From: Ruminococcus sp.
GTDB taxonomy: Bacteria; Bacillota_A; Clostridia; Oscillospirales; Ruminococcaceae
Assembly: GCF_016283395.1 (NCBI RefSeq)
Contig: NZ_JAEEMU010000047.1
Location: 1-64,000, forward strand
Length of the DNA: 64,000 nucleotides
Direction: 5' to 3'
The notes under the pieces were generated by a model, which saw only the letters and a program-made list of their open reading frames with translations, was not told the origin of the DNA and ran no database searches. Position 1 is the stretch's first letter; every line of letters starts with the position of its first letter. The translations under genes and the position numbers were made by a program. Below are positions 31,584-40,503 of the stretch, piece by piece.

Positions 31584-34538
31584 TTACTTTCTGTTGAGGA
31601 AAGCCTCTATCTCGATGTCGTTGTTTGCTGAGATATATGCATAGTAAGCAAGTACCTTTGATGCGTCTGCCGAGTCGATAAGTCCGTCATTATTTACATC
31701 ACAGGTAGCCTTTTCCTTTTCGGTAGGCTCTGAGCTGTTAGTAGATAATCTTGCATATATCTTCAGTATTGCAGAAGCGTCAACTGAGTCTATAAGACCG
31801 TCACCGTTAGGATCGCCGAGCTTATACTTCTTTCCTGTATCAGGAGTTGTAGTAGTTGTCTGTGCTGTTGTTGTAGCAGTTGATGTCGATGTTGATGTTA
31901 CAGTTGTTGTAGATGATGCAATTGATGTTTTTGAAGTAGATGTAGTTGATATGAGCGTAGTAGTTGTTGTTGTATTTGGTGTTGAAGTTGATGATGTTGT
32001 CAGTGTAGGTAATTCTGTTGTAGTAGTTGTTGTTACAGGCTTTGCAGTTGTTGTAGTAGATGCAATTGATGTTTTTGAAGTTGATGTAGTTGATATGAGC
32101 GTAGTAGTTGTTGTTGAAGATATCTTCTTCGTTGTCTCTGTAGGCTTTGAAGTTGTTGAAGTTGTCTTCTTTGTAGTCTCTGTTGACTTTACAGTTGTTG
32201 TGGAAGTTGTAATATCAACGCCGTTAGGACCTGTCCAGTATGAACGATCAGTAGTTGTTACATCTGTAGATGTTATTGATGTTGTCTCTGTAGTAGAAGT
32301 AGTCGTTGTAAAGATCATCCATGTTGTAGTGTTTGTTGATGTTGCAGAAGTAGTTTTCTTTGTAGTCTCTGTAGGCTTAACAGTTGTTGAAGAAGTTGTC
32401 TTCTTTGTAGTCTCTGTTGGCTTAACAGTTGTTGAAGATGTCTTTTTAGTAGTTTCTGTAGGTTTAACAGTTGTTGAAGAAGATGTCTTTTTAGTAGTTT
32501 CTGTAGGTTTAACAGTTGTTGAAGAAGTTGTCTTTTTAGTAGTTTCTGTAGGTTTAACAGTTGTTGAAGAAGTTGTCTTTTTAGTAGTTTCTGTAGGCTT
32601 TACAGTTGTTGAAGTAGTCTTCTTTGTGGTCTCTGTAGGCTTAACAGATGTTGTAGTTGTGGTAGTCGATTTAGCTGTAGTAGTTGTTGTTGCAGCCGGA
32701 ATTATTTCAATGCTTTCTATTGATGTTATAACTAAGCTCCAGCGTGCAGTCATCATACATTCGATCTTTATGTTGTCGCCCTTTTTCAGAGAATGAAGTG
32801 TCTCAAGAACATCTGATGGAACGCCTGATGTTACAAAGGAATAACGGCTGCCGTCAGTCATGCAGATAACATTGTAATCAAGGCGATCAAAAACACCTGT
32901 TATTGTTCTGGCAAACGGTGCGTGAGGATCAGATGTAGTTGTTGTGGAAGTAATTGTAGTAGTTGTTGTCTGTGATGAAATTGCAGTAGCTACAGAAGTT
33001 ATCTTCTTTGTTGTTTCTGTAAGCTTTACAGTTGTTGTAGAGGTTGTAAGATAATCATCGTTAGGACCTGTCCAGTAAGAACGATCGGTAGTTGTCGCAT
33101 CTGTAGTTGATGTTAATGTTGTGTCTAAAATAGTTGTTGATGTTGTCTTCTTCGTAGTTTCTGTTGGCTGTACAGTTGTTGTAGTTGATGTTGAAGTTGT
33201 TTCCACAGGCTTGGAAGTTGTTGTAACTGCAGATGTTGTAGTTGTGGAAGTTGTACCTGCTGTCTGTGTAGATGTAGTATTTGATAAAGTAGTAGTTGTT
33301 GTATTTGTTGTCTTTGAAGTCGAAGTTGTTGTTGTCTCTGTTTTTGATGTAGTTGATGACAAAGAAATCGAAGTGGACTCCTTTGTAGTTTCTGTAGACT
33401 TTACAGTTGTAACAGAAGTTGCCTTTTTTGTAGTTTCTGTAGGCTGTAAAGTTGTAATTGAAGTGTTCTTCTTTGTAGTCTCTGTAGGCTTTACAGTTGT
33501 AGTTGAAGTGTTCTTTTTTGTTGTTTCTGTAGGCTTTACAGTTGTTGCAGAAGTTGTCTTCTTGGTAGTCTCTGTAGGCTTTACTGTTGTTGCAGAAGTT
33601 GTCTTCTTTGTAGTTTCTGTAGGCTGTACAGTTGTAGTTGAAGTGATCTTCTTTGTAGTTTCTGTAGGCTTTACAGTTGTAGTTGAAGTGTTCTTCTTTG
33701 TAGTTTCTGTAGGCTGTACAGTTGTAGTTGAAGTGATCTTCTTTGTAGTTTCTGTTGGCTGTACAGTTGTAGTTGAAGTGTTCTTCTTTATAATTTCTGT
33801 AGGCTTTACAGTTGTAGTTGAAGTTATCTTCTTAGTAGTTTCTGTTGGCTGTACAGTTGTCGTGAAAGTAGTAGTTGCCGATGTTGTTTCTGTAGCTGTT
33901 GCAGTTGTAGTTGTAGTCTGGCTCTCATCATCTTTTATCTTGATGTAGCCCTGCTCGATGCCCTTGGTAAACACCCATGCTTCCATATATTTTGAATTTG
34001 CCTTGTTGACAATAGAAGCAAACAGGTCATTCTCAGCATCGTATTCTATATTTACAGGAAAAAGATCTCCAGCCTTCACGTTATCGGGAAGTCTGAGATC
34101 AAATGTCCACATTACACCGTTACGGCCGTAATCGCCCGAACCCGCTGTAACAAGAAAGATGCAATTGTCTTCTTCGGAGAGTTCTGTTCCAAGTCTCTTG
34201 ATAGCAGGACCGCTCTCAGCTATCATTTCGTCGCGCTCCACGAGCTTCAGTCTGTCATCATATCTTACATGGATACCTGTAGCTACATACTTCTTGTCAG
34301 CATCCTTGATACTCATTTCGATAGACTGAACAGGCGATTTTTTTGCTTCGTCCAATGAGATCTCGATCTTGCTGAGTGATATTATCGGCTTGACTGTTGA
34401 TTTCTCAGGATCGATGCCATTGAACTCATACTTGTCTCCTGTTGCGCTTCCTGCTCCATATGCGCTGAATACCGGTGAAGCACATATAACAGAAAATGCT
34501 GCTGTGATTGCTGTCATTTTTTTAAGGATATTATTCAT
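31584..34538 (-). CDS. Secreted ScaE-type cohesin with very long Thr-rich linker and dockerin
   Basis: The 984 residues comprise a signal peptide (about 1-29), a ScaE-type cohesin (31-205), a Thr-rich linker (about 208-535), a small folded module (about 537-613, TITGVFDRLDYNVICMTDG and LKKGDNIKIECMMTARW), a second Thr linker (about 614-905) and a dockerin (about 908-984, NNDGLIDSADASKVLAYYAY). The linkers contain repeated PTETTKK units of about 15 residues and two copies of a DRSYWTGPN motif. The cohesin is most like ScaE of this window. It is probably secreted and spans a long distance between its binding partners. Confidence 0.93.
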   Translation of the reverse strand: MNNILKKMTAITAAFSVICASPVFSAYGAGSATGDKYEFNGIDPEKSTVKPIISLSKIEISLDEAKKSPVQSIEMSIKDADKKYVATGIHVRYDDRLKLVERDEMIAESGPAIKRLGTELSEEDNCIFLVTAGSGDYGRNGVMWTFDLRLPDNVKAGDLFPVNIEYDAENDLFASIVNKANSKYMEAWVFTKGIEQGYIKIKDDESQTTTTTATATETTSATTTFTTTVQPTETTKKITSTTTVKPTEIIKKNTSTTTVQPTETTKKITSTTTVQPTETTKKNTSTTTVKPTETTKKITSTTTVQPTETTKKTTSATTVKPTETTKKTTSATTVKPTETTKKNTSTTTVKPTETTKKNTSITTLQPTETTKKATSVTTVKSTETTKESTSISLSSTTSKTETTTTSTSKTTNTTTTTLSNTTSTQTAGTTSTTTTSAVTTTSKPVETTSTSTTTTVQPTETTKKTTSTTILDTTLTSTTDATTTDRSYWTGPNDDYLTTSTTTVKLTETTKKITSVATAISSQTTTTTITSTTTTSDPHAPFARTITGVFDRLDYNVICMTDGSRYSFVTSGVPSDVLETLHSLKKGDNIKIECMMTARWSLVITSIESIEIIPAATTTTTAKSTTTTTTSVKPTETTKKTTSTTVKPTETTKKTTSSTTVKPTETTKKTTSSTTVKPTETTKKTSSSTTVKPTETTKKTSSTTVKPTETTKKTTSSTTVKPTETTKKTTSATSTNTTTWMIFTTTTSTTETTSITSTDVTTTDRSYWTGPNGVDITTSTTTVKSTETTKKTTSTTSKPTETTKKISSTTTTTLISTTSTSKTSIASTTTTAKPVTTTTTTELPTLTTSSTSTPNTTTTTTLISTTSTSKTSIASSTTTVTSTSTSTATTTAQTTTTTPDTGKKYKLGDPNGDGLIDSVDASAILKIYARLSTNSSEPTEKEKATCDVNNDGLIDSADASKVLAYYAYISANNDIEIEAFLNRK
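32120..33860 (-). repeat. About 45-base tandem repeats encoding PTETTKK linkers
   Basis: Units encoding variants of TTVKPTETTKKxTST recur in two blocks, roughly 32340-32640 and 33370-33860. Block borders are approximate. Nearly identical copies suggest expansion by slippage or recombination. Confidence 0.8.
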
Positions 34539-34566
34539 TATTCTGCCCCCTTGATTTAATAATTGT

Positions 34567-34595
34567 ATAATATCACAAAAAAATCAAAATTGCAA
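34567..34595 (-). promoter_or_regulatory. Promoter of the cohesin-dockerin operon
   Basis: Minus-strand TTGCAA (34590-34595), 17 bases, TATTAT (34567-34572), just past the stop of the flippase gene. Confidence 0.75.
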
Positions 34596-34601
34596 GTACT
34601 T

Positions 34602-36203
34602 TTATGCACTTTTGCTTCGTTTTGTGCTTATCTTGCCCATAAGCGAGACTATCAGCCCCAGATAAACTATCCCTCCCACTGACGCAGAAACAGCAATGAC
34701 CGTAATTTGCGATGCTTCTGCTTTTTTCAGCACAGATGATACCAGATATGCTGCTCCGCCGCACATTGCTCCAGAATACACAACTTTTCCGAATTGAGCT
34801 GCACCAATATGCAATTCGGTCGCTTTTATGTAAGTTCTGACAGATACTATAAGTATCACAGCATAGCACAGTGAAGTTGACAGTGCTGCACCGTCAACTC
34901 CCATAAATGGTATGAGCGCAAGATTTCCTGCCAGCTTTACAGCCGTACCGAGAAGCATTATTTTCAGCGGCGATGATGTTTTCCCTACTGCCTGTAGCAT
35001 ACTGAAAAGCGGATAGGAAATGCACAGGCATACCATTCCGACCATGAGCCAGCGCAGCGAGCCAACACAAAAGGCTGCTTCATCTGTTTGCTGAGGGTAG
35101 AGAAAGCTTAGCAGTTCGGGAGCAAGCACCGTTATTCCAACTGCCGCCGGTATGGCTATGAACGCAGATGTAAGAAGTGCCTGCAATGTGCCGTACTCAA
35201 GAGCTTCTCTGTCCTTGTTCTCGTATGCAGCTGTTATGCAGGTAAGTGCGCCCTTGCCAAGCATATTCGTTACTGACGGCACAAGATTGAATACCGTAAG
35301 TGCTATGCCTGCAAACGAACCATATATAAAATAAGGGAACTCTCCCTCCGAAACGCCCTCGGGAGCAGTCATGCTGCTGCCAAAATACGATATACAGCCT
35401 ATTACCGTCCACATATCTATCAATGCAGTAAGATTTGTCACAAGCGCACTAACTCCCACGGGAAGAGCTGTTGCCGTAAGCTCGCGTACTATGGCTTTTC
35501 TGCTCATGACGAAGCTCTCGCTGCTCCCGGGAGTTTTAGTGAACAGCCTTACCGCCCCAAAGAAAAGGGCTGCGCCTGCGGTGGAAAGAGTAACTCCTGC
35601 TATGCCTGCCGCCGCAGCTGCGGCGCGTATATCCGTTATATACGGGAAATATCCTGTAACGACCTGCGGATTTTCCATAACATATCCGCACAGCAGAAGC
35701 CCTGCTGCTGCCTTTACTATTCCCTCGACCACCTGAGAAAATGCCGTAGGGTACATATTGCTCATGCCCTCGTAGTAGCCGCGCTCAACTGCTGTTATAC
35801 AGCCGAAAAGCACCGCAGGAGCTATCATCGCCACAGCAAGCCATGCTTCGGGACTTCCTATGCTGTATACACTGAAAGGCTTTGCAAGAAGAAATATGAG
35901 CAGGCTGCCAACAAGCCCTGCCAGTGAGAAGATAGTCAACGCGGTTCTGCGGACTTTCGCCGCATTGGCATACATACCAAGTGCCGCGCTCTGGGCTGTC
36001 ATACGTGCGACTGCGGAGCTGAGTCCTGTTACGGTCAAGGAATAAATAGGCATGAACAGGCTGTATGCGCAGCTGAAATAGCTCATGCCCACTCCGCCAA
36101 GTATATTCGTAAGCGGTATCTTGAAAACCGCTCCAAGCAGTTTCGCCGCCGCTGCTGATATCATTAGTATTATCGAGCCTTTTATGAAATTCTGCTTTTT
36201 CAG
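34602..36203 (-). CDS. MVF/SpoVB-type polysaccharide or lipid flippase
   Basis: The protein is a polytopic membrane protein with about fourteen helices, of the SpoVB/MurJ-like MOP superfamily that moves lipid-linked glycans across the membrane. Motifs include LLGAVFKIPLTNILGGVGMSY, LYYEGM-type GYYEGMSNMYPTAFSQ and PLFSMLQAVGKTS. The first ATG is 36164, giving 520 residues. In frame upstream, a CTG at 36201-36203 has GGAGG 9 bases before it and adds KKQNFIKGSIIL, the usual N-terminus of the family. I therefore place the start there (533 residues). Confidence 0.88.
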   Translation of the reverse strand: MKKQNFIKGSIILMISAAAAKLLGAVFKIPLTNILGGVGMSYFSCAYSLFMPIYSLTVTGLSSAVARMTAQSAALGMYANAAKVRRTALTIFSLAGLVGSLLIFLLAKPFSVYSIGSPEAWLAVAMIAPAVLFGCITAVERGYYEGMSNMYPTAFSQVVEGIVKAAAGLLLCGYVMENPQVVTGYFPYITDIRAAAAAAGIAGVTLSTAGAALFFGAVRLFTKTPGSSESFVMSRKAIVRELTATALPVGVSALVTNLTALIDMWTVIGCISYFGSSMTAPEGVSEGEFPYFIYGSFAGIALTVFNLVPSVTNMLGKGALTCITAAYENKDREALEYGTLQALLTSAFIAIPAAVGITVLAPELLSFLYPQQTDEAAFCVGSLRWLMVGMVCLCISYPLFSMLQAVGKTSSPLKIMLLGTAVKLAGNLALIPFMGVDGAALSTSLCYAVILIVSVRTYIKATELHIGAAQFGKVVYSGAMCGGAAYLVSSVLKKAEASQITVIAVSASVGGIVYLGLIVSLMGKISTKRSKSA

Positions 36204-36639
36204 TATTGACCGCCTCCCATATGCGCCTTAACATAAAATAGTTTTTCACAGAAATATATGCTGCGTCAGGCTTTTTTATGCAAGCTGAGCCGGCTCGACC
36301 GCTTCCACATTGTCTCTCGTACATCGCTTACGGAACAATATGCAGTTCACACGGACGGCGGAACTCGCCCCTACAATTACGCTCTCTTGCGGACTGACAA
36401 AGGCAGCTCCTACAGTGTGTCATTTGGAGTTTATGCGTAATTGGCGGACGCGCAATGCGCGTCCCTACAATTCGGTCATGTTATTTGTACTGTCGTTTAC
36501 GGGCGAGCGGAACTCGCCCCTACAATCTACTTTCTGCTCACTCGCGGAACGCCGAGGACACCGTCACTGATGTTTTATACATACTGCCCAACAATCACTG
36601 TTTGCCGCTTACTAATTACTATAAAAATCAACGCGGATA
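36204..36639. repeat. 436-base intergenic region with a cluster of GC-hairpin repeats
   Basis: It contains ATCGCTTACGGAACAA at 36315-36330, GGCGGAACTCGCCCC with TACA at about 36357-36376, GGACGCGCAATGCGCGTCC with CTACA at 36446-36468, and GGGCGAGCGGAACTCGCCCC with TACA at 36500-36523. No gene is visible. The aminotransferase promoter follows. Confidence 0.7.
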
Positions 36640-36668
36640 TTGATTTATTGTAAATTATGTGTTATAAT
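36640..36668 (+). promoter_or_regulatory. Promoter of the aminotransferase gene
   Basis: TTGATT (36640-36645), 17 bases, TATAAT (36663-36668). The -10 box lies downstream of an in-frame ATG at 36657, which rules that start out. Confidence 0.82.
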
Positions 36669-36719
36669 GTAAATTGGACTGATTATAGTTATCAAACAGA
36701 CGAAAGGCTGGTTTTTATC

Positions 36720-37913
36720 ATGGATTATAAATTCTCAGACAAGGTCAGCAAGCTCCAGGCTTCTGCAATCAGAGAAATCCTCAAGTTCACTTCCGATCCT
36801 GAGGTAATCTCCTTCGCAGCAGGCAACCCTGCTCCCGAAGCTTTCCCTAAGGAAAGGATCGCTGAGATCTCTGCTGATCTTCTCAAAAACGACCCTATTC
36901 TTGCACTCCAGTACAGCGTCACTGAGGGCTATACTCCCCTGCGTGATTTCCTTAAAGGCTGGATGACAGAAAAGAATTGCTTCCACAAGGAATTTGACGA
37001 CCTTATCATTACATCAGGCGGTCAGCAGGCTAACGAGCTTTCATGTAAGGTACTGCTCAACGAGGGCGATACTCTCCTCTGCGAGTCACCAAGCTTTATA
37101 GGTTCGCTCAACGCTTTCCGCTCATACAATGTCAACCTTGTTGGCGTGGAAATGGATGATGACGGTATTGATCTTGAAAAGCTTGAAGATGTCCTCAAAA
37201 AAGACAAGAATGTCAAGCTCCTCTATCTTATCCCGAATTTCCAGAACCCAACAGGCAAGACTATGTCTCTGGAAAAGCGCAAGGCTGTCTACGAACTTGC
37301 CTGCAAGTATGACTTCATTATCCTTGAGGACGACCCTTACGGCGAGCTCCGCTTTGAGGGAGAAAACGTTCCCTGCATAAAGAGCTTCGACACCGAGGGA
37401 AGAGTTATCTACTCAAGCACATTCTCAAAGATAATCTCATCAGGTTTCAGAACAGGCTACTGCTCTGCTCCTGCTCCTATCATACAGAAAATGGTAGTCT
37501 GCAAGCAGGTTTCCGATGTTCACTCAAATGTGTGGGCACAGGTGGTTTCCCACAGATTTATGACAACTGTTGACAGAGATGCTCATTTCAAAAAGCTCCG
37601 CGCTATATACAAGGAAAAATGTGACCTTATGTGCGGATACATCGACAACGAATTCTCAAAGAAGATACACTATACAAAGCCCCAGGGCGGTCTGTTCGTA
37701 TGGTGCGACCTTCCTGAGAACTGCGATATGAACGACTTCTGCAAGAAGGCTGTTCAGCAGTACAAGATCGCTGTTGTACCGGGCAACTCTTTCAGCATAG
37801 ACCAGAACGAGATCAGTCACTCGTTCCGTCTTAATTATTCAACACCTACAAACGAGCAGATAAAGAAGGGTATGGATATCCTTGCCCGTATGACAAGAGA
37901 AATGCTCGACTAA
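36720..37913 (+). CDS. PLP-dependent aminotransferase, class I/II (2-aminoadipate/aromatic type)
   Basis: The 397 residues match fold-type I transaminases of the LysN/ARO8-like group. The N-terminus starts with KFSDKVSKLQASAIREILK; the pocket motifs are PEVISFAAGNPAPEAFP, ITSGGQQANELSCKVL, YLIPNFQNPTGKTMSL, ILEDDPYGELRFEG and the Schiff-base Lys in SSTFSKIISSGFRTGY (about 243). The C-terminal Arg is in HSFRLNYS. The substrate is probably an aromatic, branched or aminoadipate-type amino acid. The start at 36720 follows the promoter at 36640-36668 and family length. Confidence 0.93.
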   Translation: MDYKFSDKVSKLQASAIREILKFTSDPEVISFAAGNPAPEAFPKERIAEISADLLKNDPILALQYSVTEGYTPLRDFLKGWMTEKNCFHKEFDDLIITSGGQQANELSCKVLLNEGDTLLCESPSFIGSLNAFRSYNVNLVGVEMDDDGIDLEKLEDVLKKDKNVKLLYLIPNFQNPTGKTMSLEKRKAVYELACKYDFIILEDDPYGELRFEGENVPCIKSFDTEGRVIYSSTFSKIISSGFRTGYCSAPAPIIQKMVVCKQVSDVHSNVWAQVVSHRFMTTVDRDAHFKKLRAIYKEKCDLMCGYIDNEFSKKIHYTKPQGGLFVWCDLPENCDMNDFCKKAVQQYKIAVVPGNSFSIDQNEISHSFRLNYSTPTNEQIKKGMDILARMTREMLD

Positions 37914-37948
37914 AAAAGAAAAAATTACTTTGAAAGGAAATTTTTATT

Positions 37949-38479
37949 ATGCCAAACAGAATGACCGACAGATATAATGTCACACAGAAATACCTTATGA
38001 CAAGAGGACAGGCTCTCAACTTCCCTGCTGAGTACTTCGATTCTTTCAGCAAGCTCAAGAAAACTGACGTTTTCGGCGTTGTTATCGATATCCCTATGTC
38101 ATCAGAAGTTCTTACAACTATGGTATGTTTCATCAACGGTGCTGCTAACATCTACTTCAACAACGGCGGCGAGTACACAGGAGCTTCACAGAAGTACAGA
38201 AACCTCGTTCAGGCTGCACATACTCTCGTTGCCAACGCTGGTCAGCTCCTTCCTAAATGTGAAAAGACAAAGCGTTTTGACCTTCCTAAGGGCAGAACAA
38301 ACAAGATATTCCTTCTCACTAAGAGCGGCGTATATATGACAGAACTCAAAGCAGGTCTTATACCTGAGACAGAGCCTGAGCTCCGTTCTTTCTATGTGCT
38401 CTATCAGCGCGTTCTCAGCGAGATCAGAAGCTGCCAGCTCAAGGACGAGGCTGACAGAAGAAATGCTGCTACTAAGTAA
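37949..38479 (+). CDS. Conserved hypothetical cytosolic protein
   Basis: The 176 residues have no signal or membrane segment. Readable patterns are DVFGVVIDIPMSSEVL, a NIYFNNGGEYTGASQKY turn, FDLPKGRTNKIFLLTKSGVYMTEL and a helical basic C-terminus. The codon use matches the neighbours and there is a good AAAGGAAA site. It lies 35 bases after the aminotransferase and 14 bases before trpS, so it is probably in one operon. I do not recognise the family. Confidence 0.8.
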   Translation: MPNRMTDRYNVTQKYLMTRGQALNFPAEYFDSFSKLKKTDVFGVVIDIPMSSEVLTTMVCFINGAANIYFNNGGEYTGASQKYRNLVQAAHTLVANAGQLLPKCEKTKRFDLPKGRTNKIFLLTKSGVYMTELKAGLIPETEPELRSFYVLYQRVLSEIRSCQLKDEADRRNAATK

Positions 38480-38493
38480 GGAGAATCACACTA

Positions 38494-39489
38494 ATGGACG
38501 ATAAAAAGCTGATATTCAGCGGTATCCAGCCTACAGGCACATTTACCCTCGGCAACTATATAGGTGCTGTCAGAAACTGGGGTGCTTTGCAGGAACAGTA
38601 CAACTGCATATACTGCGTTGTTGATATGCACGCTATCACAGTAAGACAGGAGCCTGCTAAGCTCCGTCAGAACACACTTAATTCATACGCACTTCTTATG
38701 GCTTGCGGAGTTGATCCTCAGAGATCGATACTCTTTATCCAGAGCCATGCTCCCACACACGCAGAGCTCAACTGGATACTCGGCTGTAATACACAGTTCG
38801 GCGAGCTTTCAAGAATGACTCAGTTCAAGGACAAGAGCCAGAAGCACCCTGACGATATAAACTCGGGTCTTTTCACATACCCTGTGCTCATGGCTGCGGA
38901 TATCCTTGCATACAACGCTGATCTCGTACCTGTAGGTGTGGATCAGAAACAGCATCTGGAGCTTGCAAGAAATATCGCTCAGCGTTTCAATCAGCGTTAC
39001 GGCGATTTCTTCACACTTCCCGAACCGTATATCCCCGAAGTAGGCGCAAAGATCATGTCTTTGCAGGAGCCTACAAAGAAGATGTCCAAATCCGACGATA
39101 ACCCCAACGCCTGCATACTTATCCTCGACGACAAGGATACTATTATCCGTAAGTTCAAGAGAGCTGTTACAGACAGCGAAGCTGAGGTATGCTACCGCGA
39201 GGGCAAGGACGGCATCAATAACCTCATGACTATATACTCATGCGTTACAGGAAAGGACTTTAAAGCTATCGAGTCTGAATTTGCAGGCAAGGGCTACGGC
39301 GACTTCAAGCTTGCTGTTGGCGAAGCTGTTGCAGATCACCTCGAACCAGTCCGCACCGAGTTCGCTAAGCTCAGCAGCGACAAGGCTTTCCTGAAACAGT
39401 GCTATACAGAAGGTGCGCAAAAGGCACTCAGATACTCCGGAAGGATAGTCTCAAAGGCTTTCCACAAGGTTGGTTTTGTAGATAGATAA
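38494..39489 (+). CDS. trpS: Tryptophanyl-tRNA synthetase
   Basis: The 331 residues are full length for the bacterial enzyme. The class I signatures are present as FSGIQPTGTFTLGNYIGAV (HIGH equivalent TLGN) and PTKKMSKSDDNP (KMSKS). The Trp pocket shows CVVDMHAITV and DLVPVGVDQKQHLEL. The start at 38494 has AAGGAG. It closes the aminotransferase unit. Confidence 0.97.
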   Translation: MDDKKLIFSGIQPTGTFTLGNYIGAVRNWGALQEQYNCIYCVVDMHAITVRQEPAKLRQNTLNSYALLMACGVDPQRSILFIQSHAPTHAELNWILGCNTQFGELSRMTQFKDKSQKHPDDINSGLFTYPVLMAADILAYNADLVPVGVDQKQHLELARNIAQRFNQRYGDFFTLPEPYIPEVGAKIMSLQEPTKKMSKSDDNPNACILILDDKDTIIRKFKRAVTDSEAEVCYREGKDGINNLMTIYSCVTGKDFKAIESEFAGKGYGDFKLAVGEAVADHLEPVRTEFAKLSSDKAFLKQCYTEGAQKALRYSGRIVSKAFHKVGFVDR

Positions 39490-39615
39490 TAACATTTGGC
39501 TATGTTTTGATACCTAAGAAAATATAACTTGTTGTAATTATATAGCAAAAATATACAAAGCGCGGCTATTATAAGCATTATTTTCTTCGGAATTAACAAA
39601 ATTGTAAAAAAAAGG

Positions 39616-39644
39616 TTGCAATTTATCAAAAATTAGGGTATTAT
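39616..39644 (+). promoter_or_regulatory. Promoter of the mazG-hup unit
   Basis: TTGCAA (39616-39621), 17 bases, TATTAT (39639-39644). Confidence 0.75.
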
Positions 39645-39678
39645 ATAACATAGCCCGTCTTTAAGGGAGTGTTTTCCT

Positions 39679-40503
39679 ATGGTTGAATATCAGCAGAAAG
39701 AGCATTATTCCATTAACGATTTGCTCGATATTGTAAGACTTCTGAGAGGCGAGGGCGGCTGCCCGTGGGATAGAGAACAGACCCACAAGTCGATTAAGAG
39801 CGACTTCATTGAAGAGACCTGTGAAGTTATCGAGGCTATCGACCTCGAGGACACAGATCTTCTCAGAGAAGAGCTGGGCGACGTTCTGCTTCAGGTCGTT
39901 TTTCATTGCAGGATCGAAGAAGAAACTAACTCGTTTACCTTTGACGATGTATGCGATGAGATCTGCAAAAAGCTAATTATCCGCCACCCCCATGTTTTCG
40001 GTGATGTCACAGCTAATACTACCGATCAGGTGCTGAAAAACTGGGACGCTATCAAAATGGAAACAAAGGGGCAGGAAAGATACACGGATACTCTTACAAG
40101 CGTTGCAAAGTCCCTTCCCGCTCTTATGAGAGCACAGAAGGTAGGCAAAAGGGCGATGCGCGCAGGTATGGATTTCCGCTGTGCCGAGGACGCTATAGCT
40201 TGTATCGCAAACGAAAAAGCTGAACTCGATGCTGCCGTCATCAGCGGCGACAAAGCTAATATCGAAGAGGAGATCGGCGATCTGCTGTTTTCATGTGTAA
40301 ATGCAGCGCGTCTTTTGGGCGTTGATGCAGAGCTTGCACTGAAAGCTGCAACTGAAAAGTTCATTAAACGTTTTTCTGTTACAGAAGACCTTTTATCCGC
40401 AGAAAACGTTGACATGAAAAATCTTCCTATTGAAGAGCTTGACATCTATTGGGACAAAGCCAAATCAATAATTTGTAAAACGGAGGAACAGAAAAATGAC
40501 TAA
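39679..40503 (+). CDS. mazG: Nucleoside triphosphate pyrophosphohydrolase
   Basis: MazG hydrolyses dNTPs or NTPs to monophosphate and pyrophosphate and keeps damaged nucleotides out of DNA. The 274 residues have tandem MazG folds. The first has CPWDREQTHKSIKSDFIEE, a Glu pair (EETCEVIEAID) and LREELGDVLLQVVFH for Mg binding. The second has EKAELDAAV and EEEIGDLLFSCVNAAR. The frame overlaps the start of hup by 8 bases, which suggests coupling. Confidence 0.95.
   Translation: MVEYQQKEHYSINDLLDIVRLLRGEGGCPWDREQTHKSIKSDFIEETCEVIEAIDLEDTDLLREELGDVLLQVVFHCRIEEETNSFTFDDVCDEICKKLIIRHPHVFGDVTANTTDQVLKNWDAIKMETKGQERYTDTLTSVAKSLPALMRAQKVGKRAMRAGMDFRCAEDAIACIANEKAELDAAVISGDKANIEEEIGDLLFSCVNAARLLGVDAELALKAATEKFIKRFSVTEDLLSAENVDMKNLPIEELDIYWDKAKSIICKTEEQKND

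Noticed and set aside
31951..33948. Long Val-rich plus-strand frames opposite the Thr-rich linkers (also at 21656-22078 and 49518-49880)
   Set aside because: They are the reverse reading of Thr codon repeats, have no ribosome sites and no domains.
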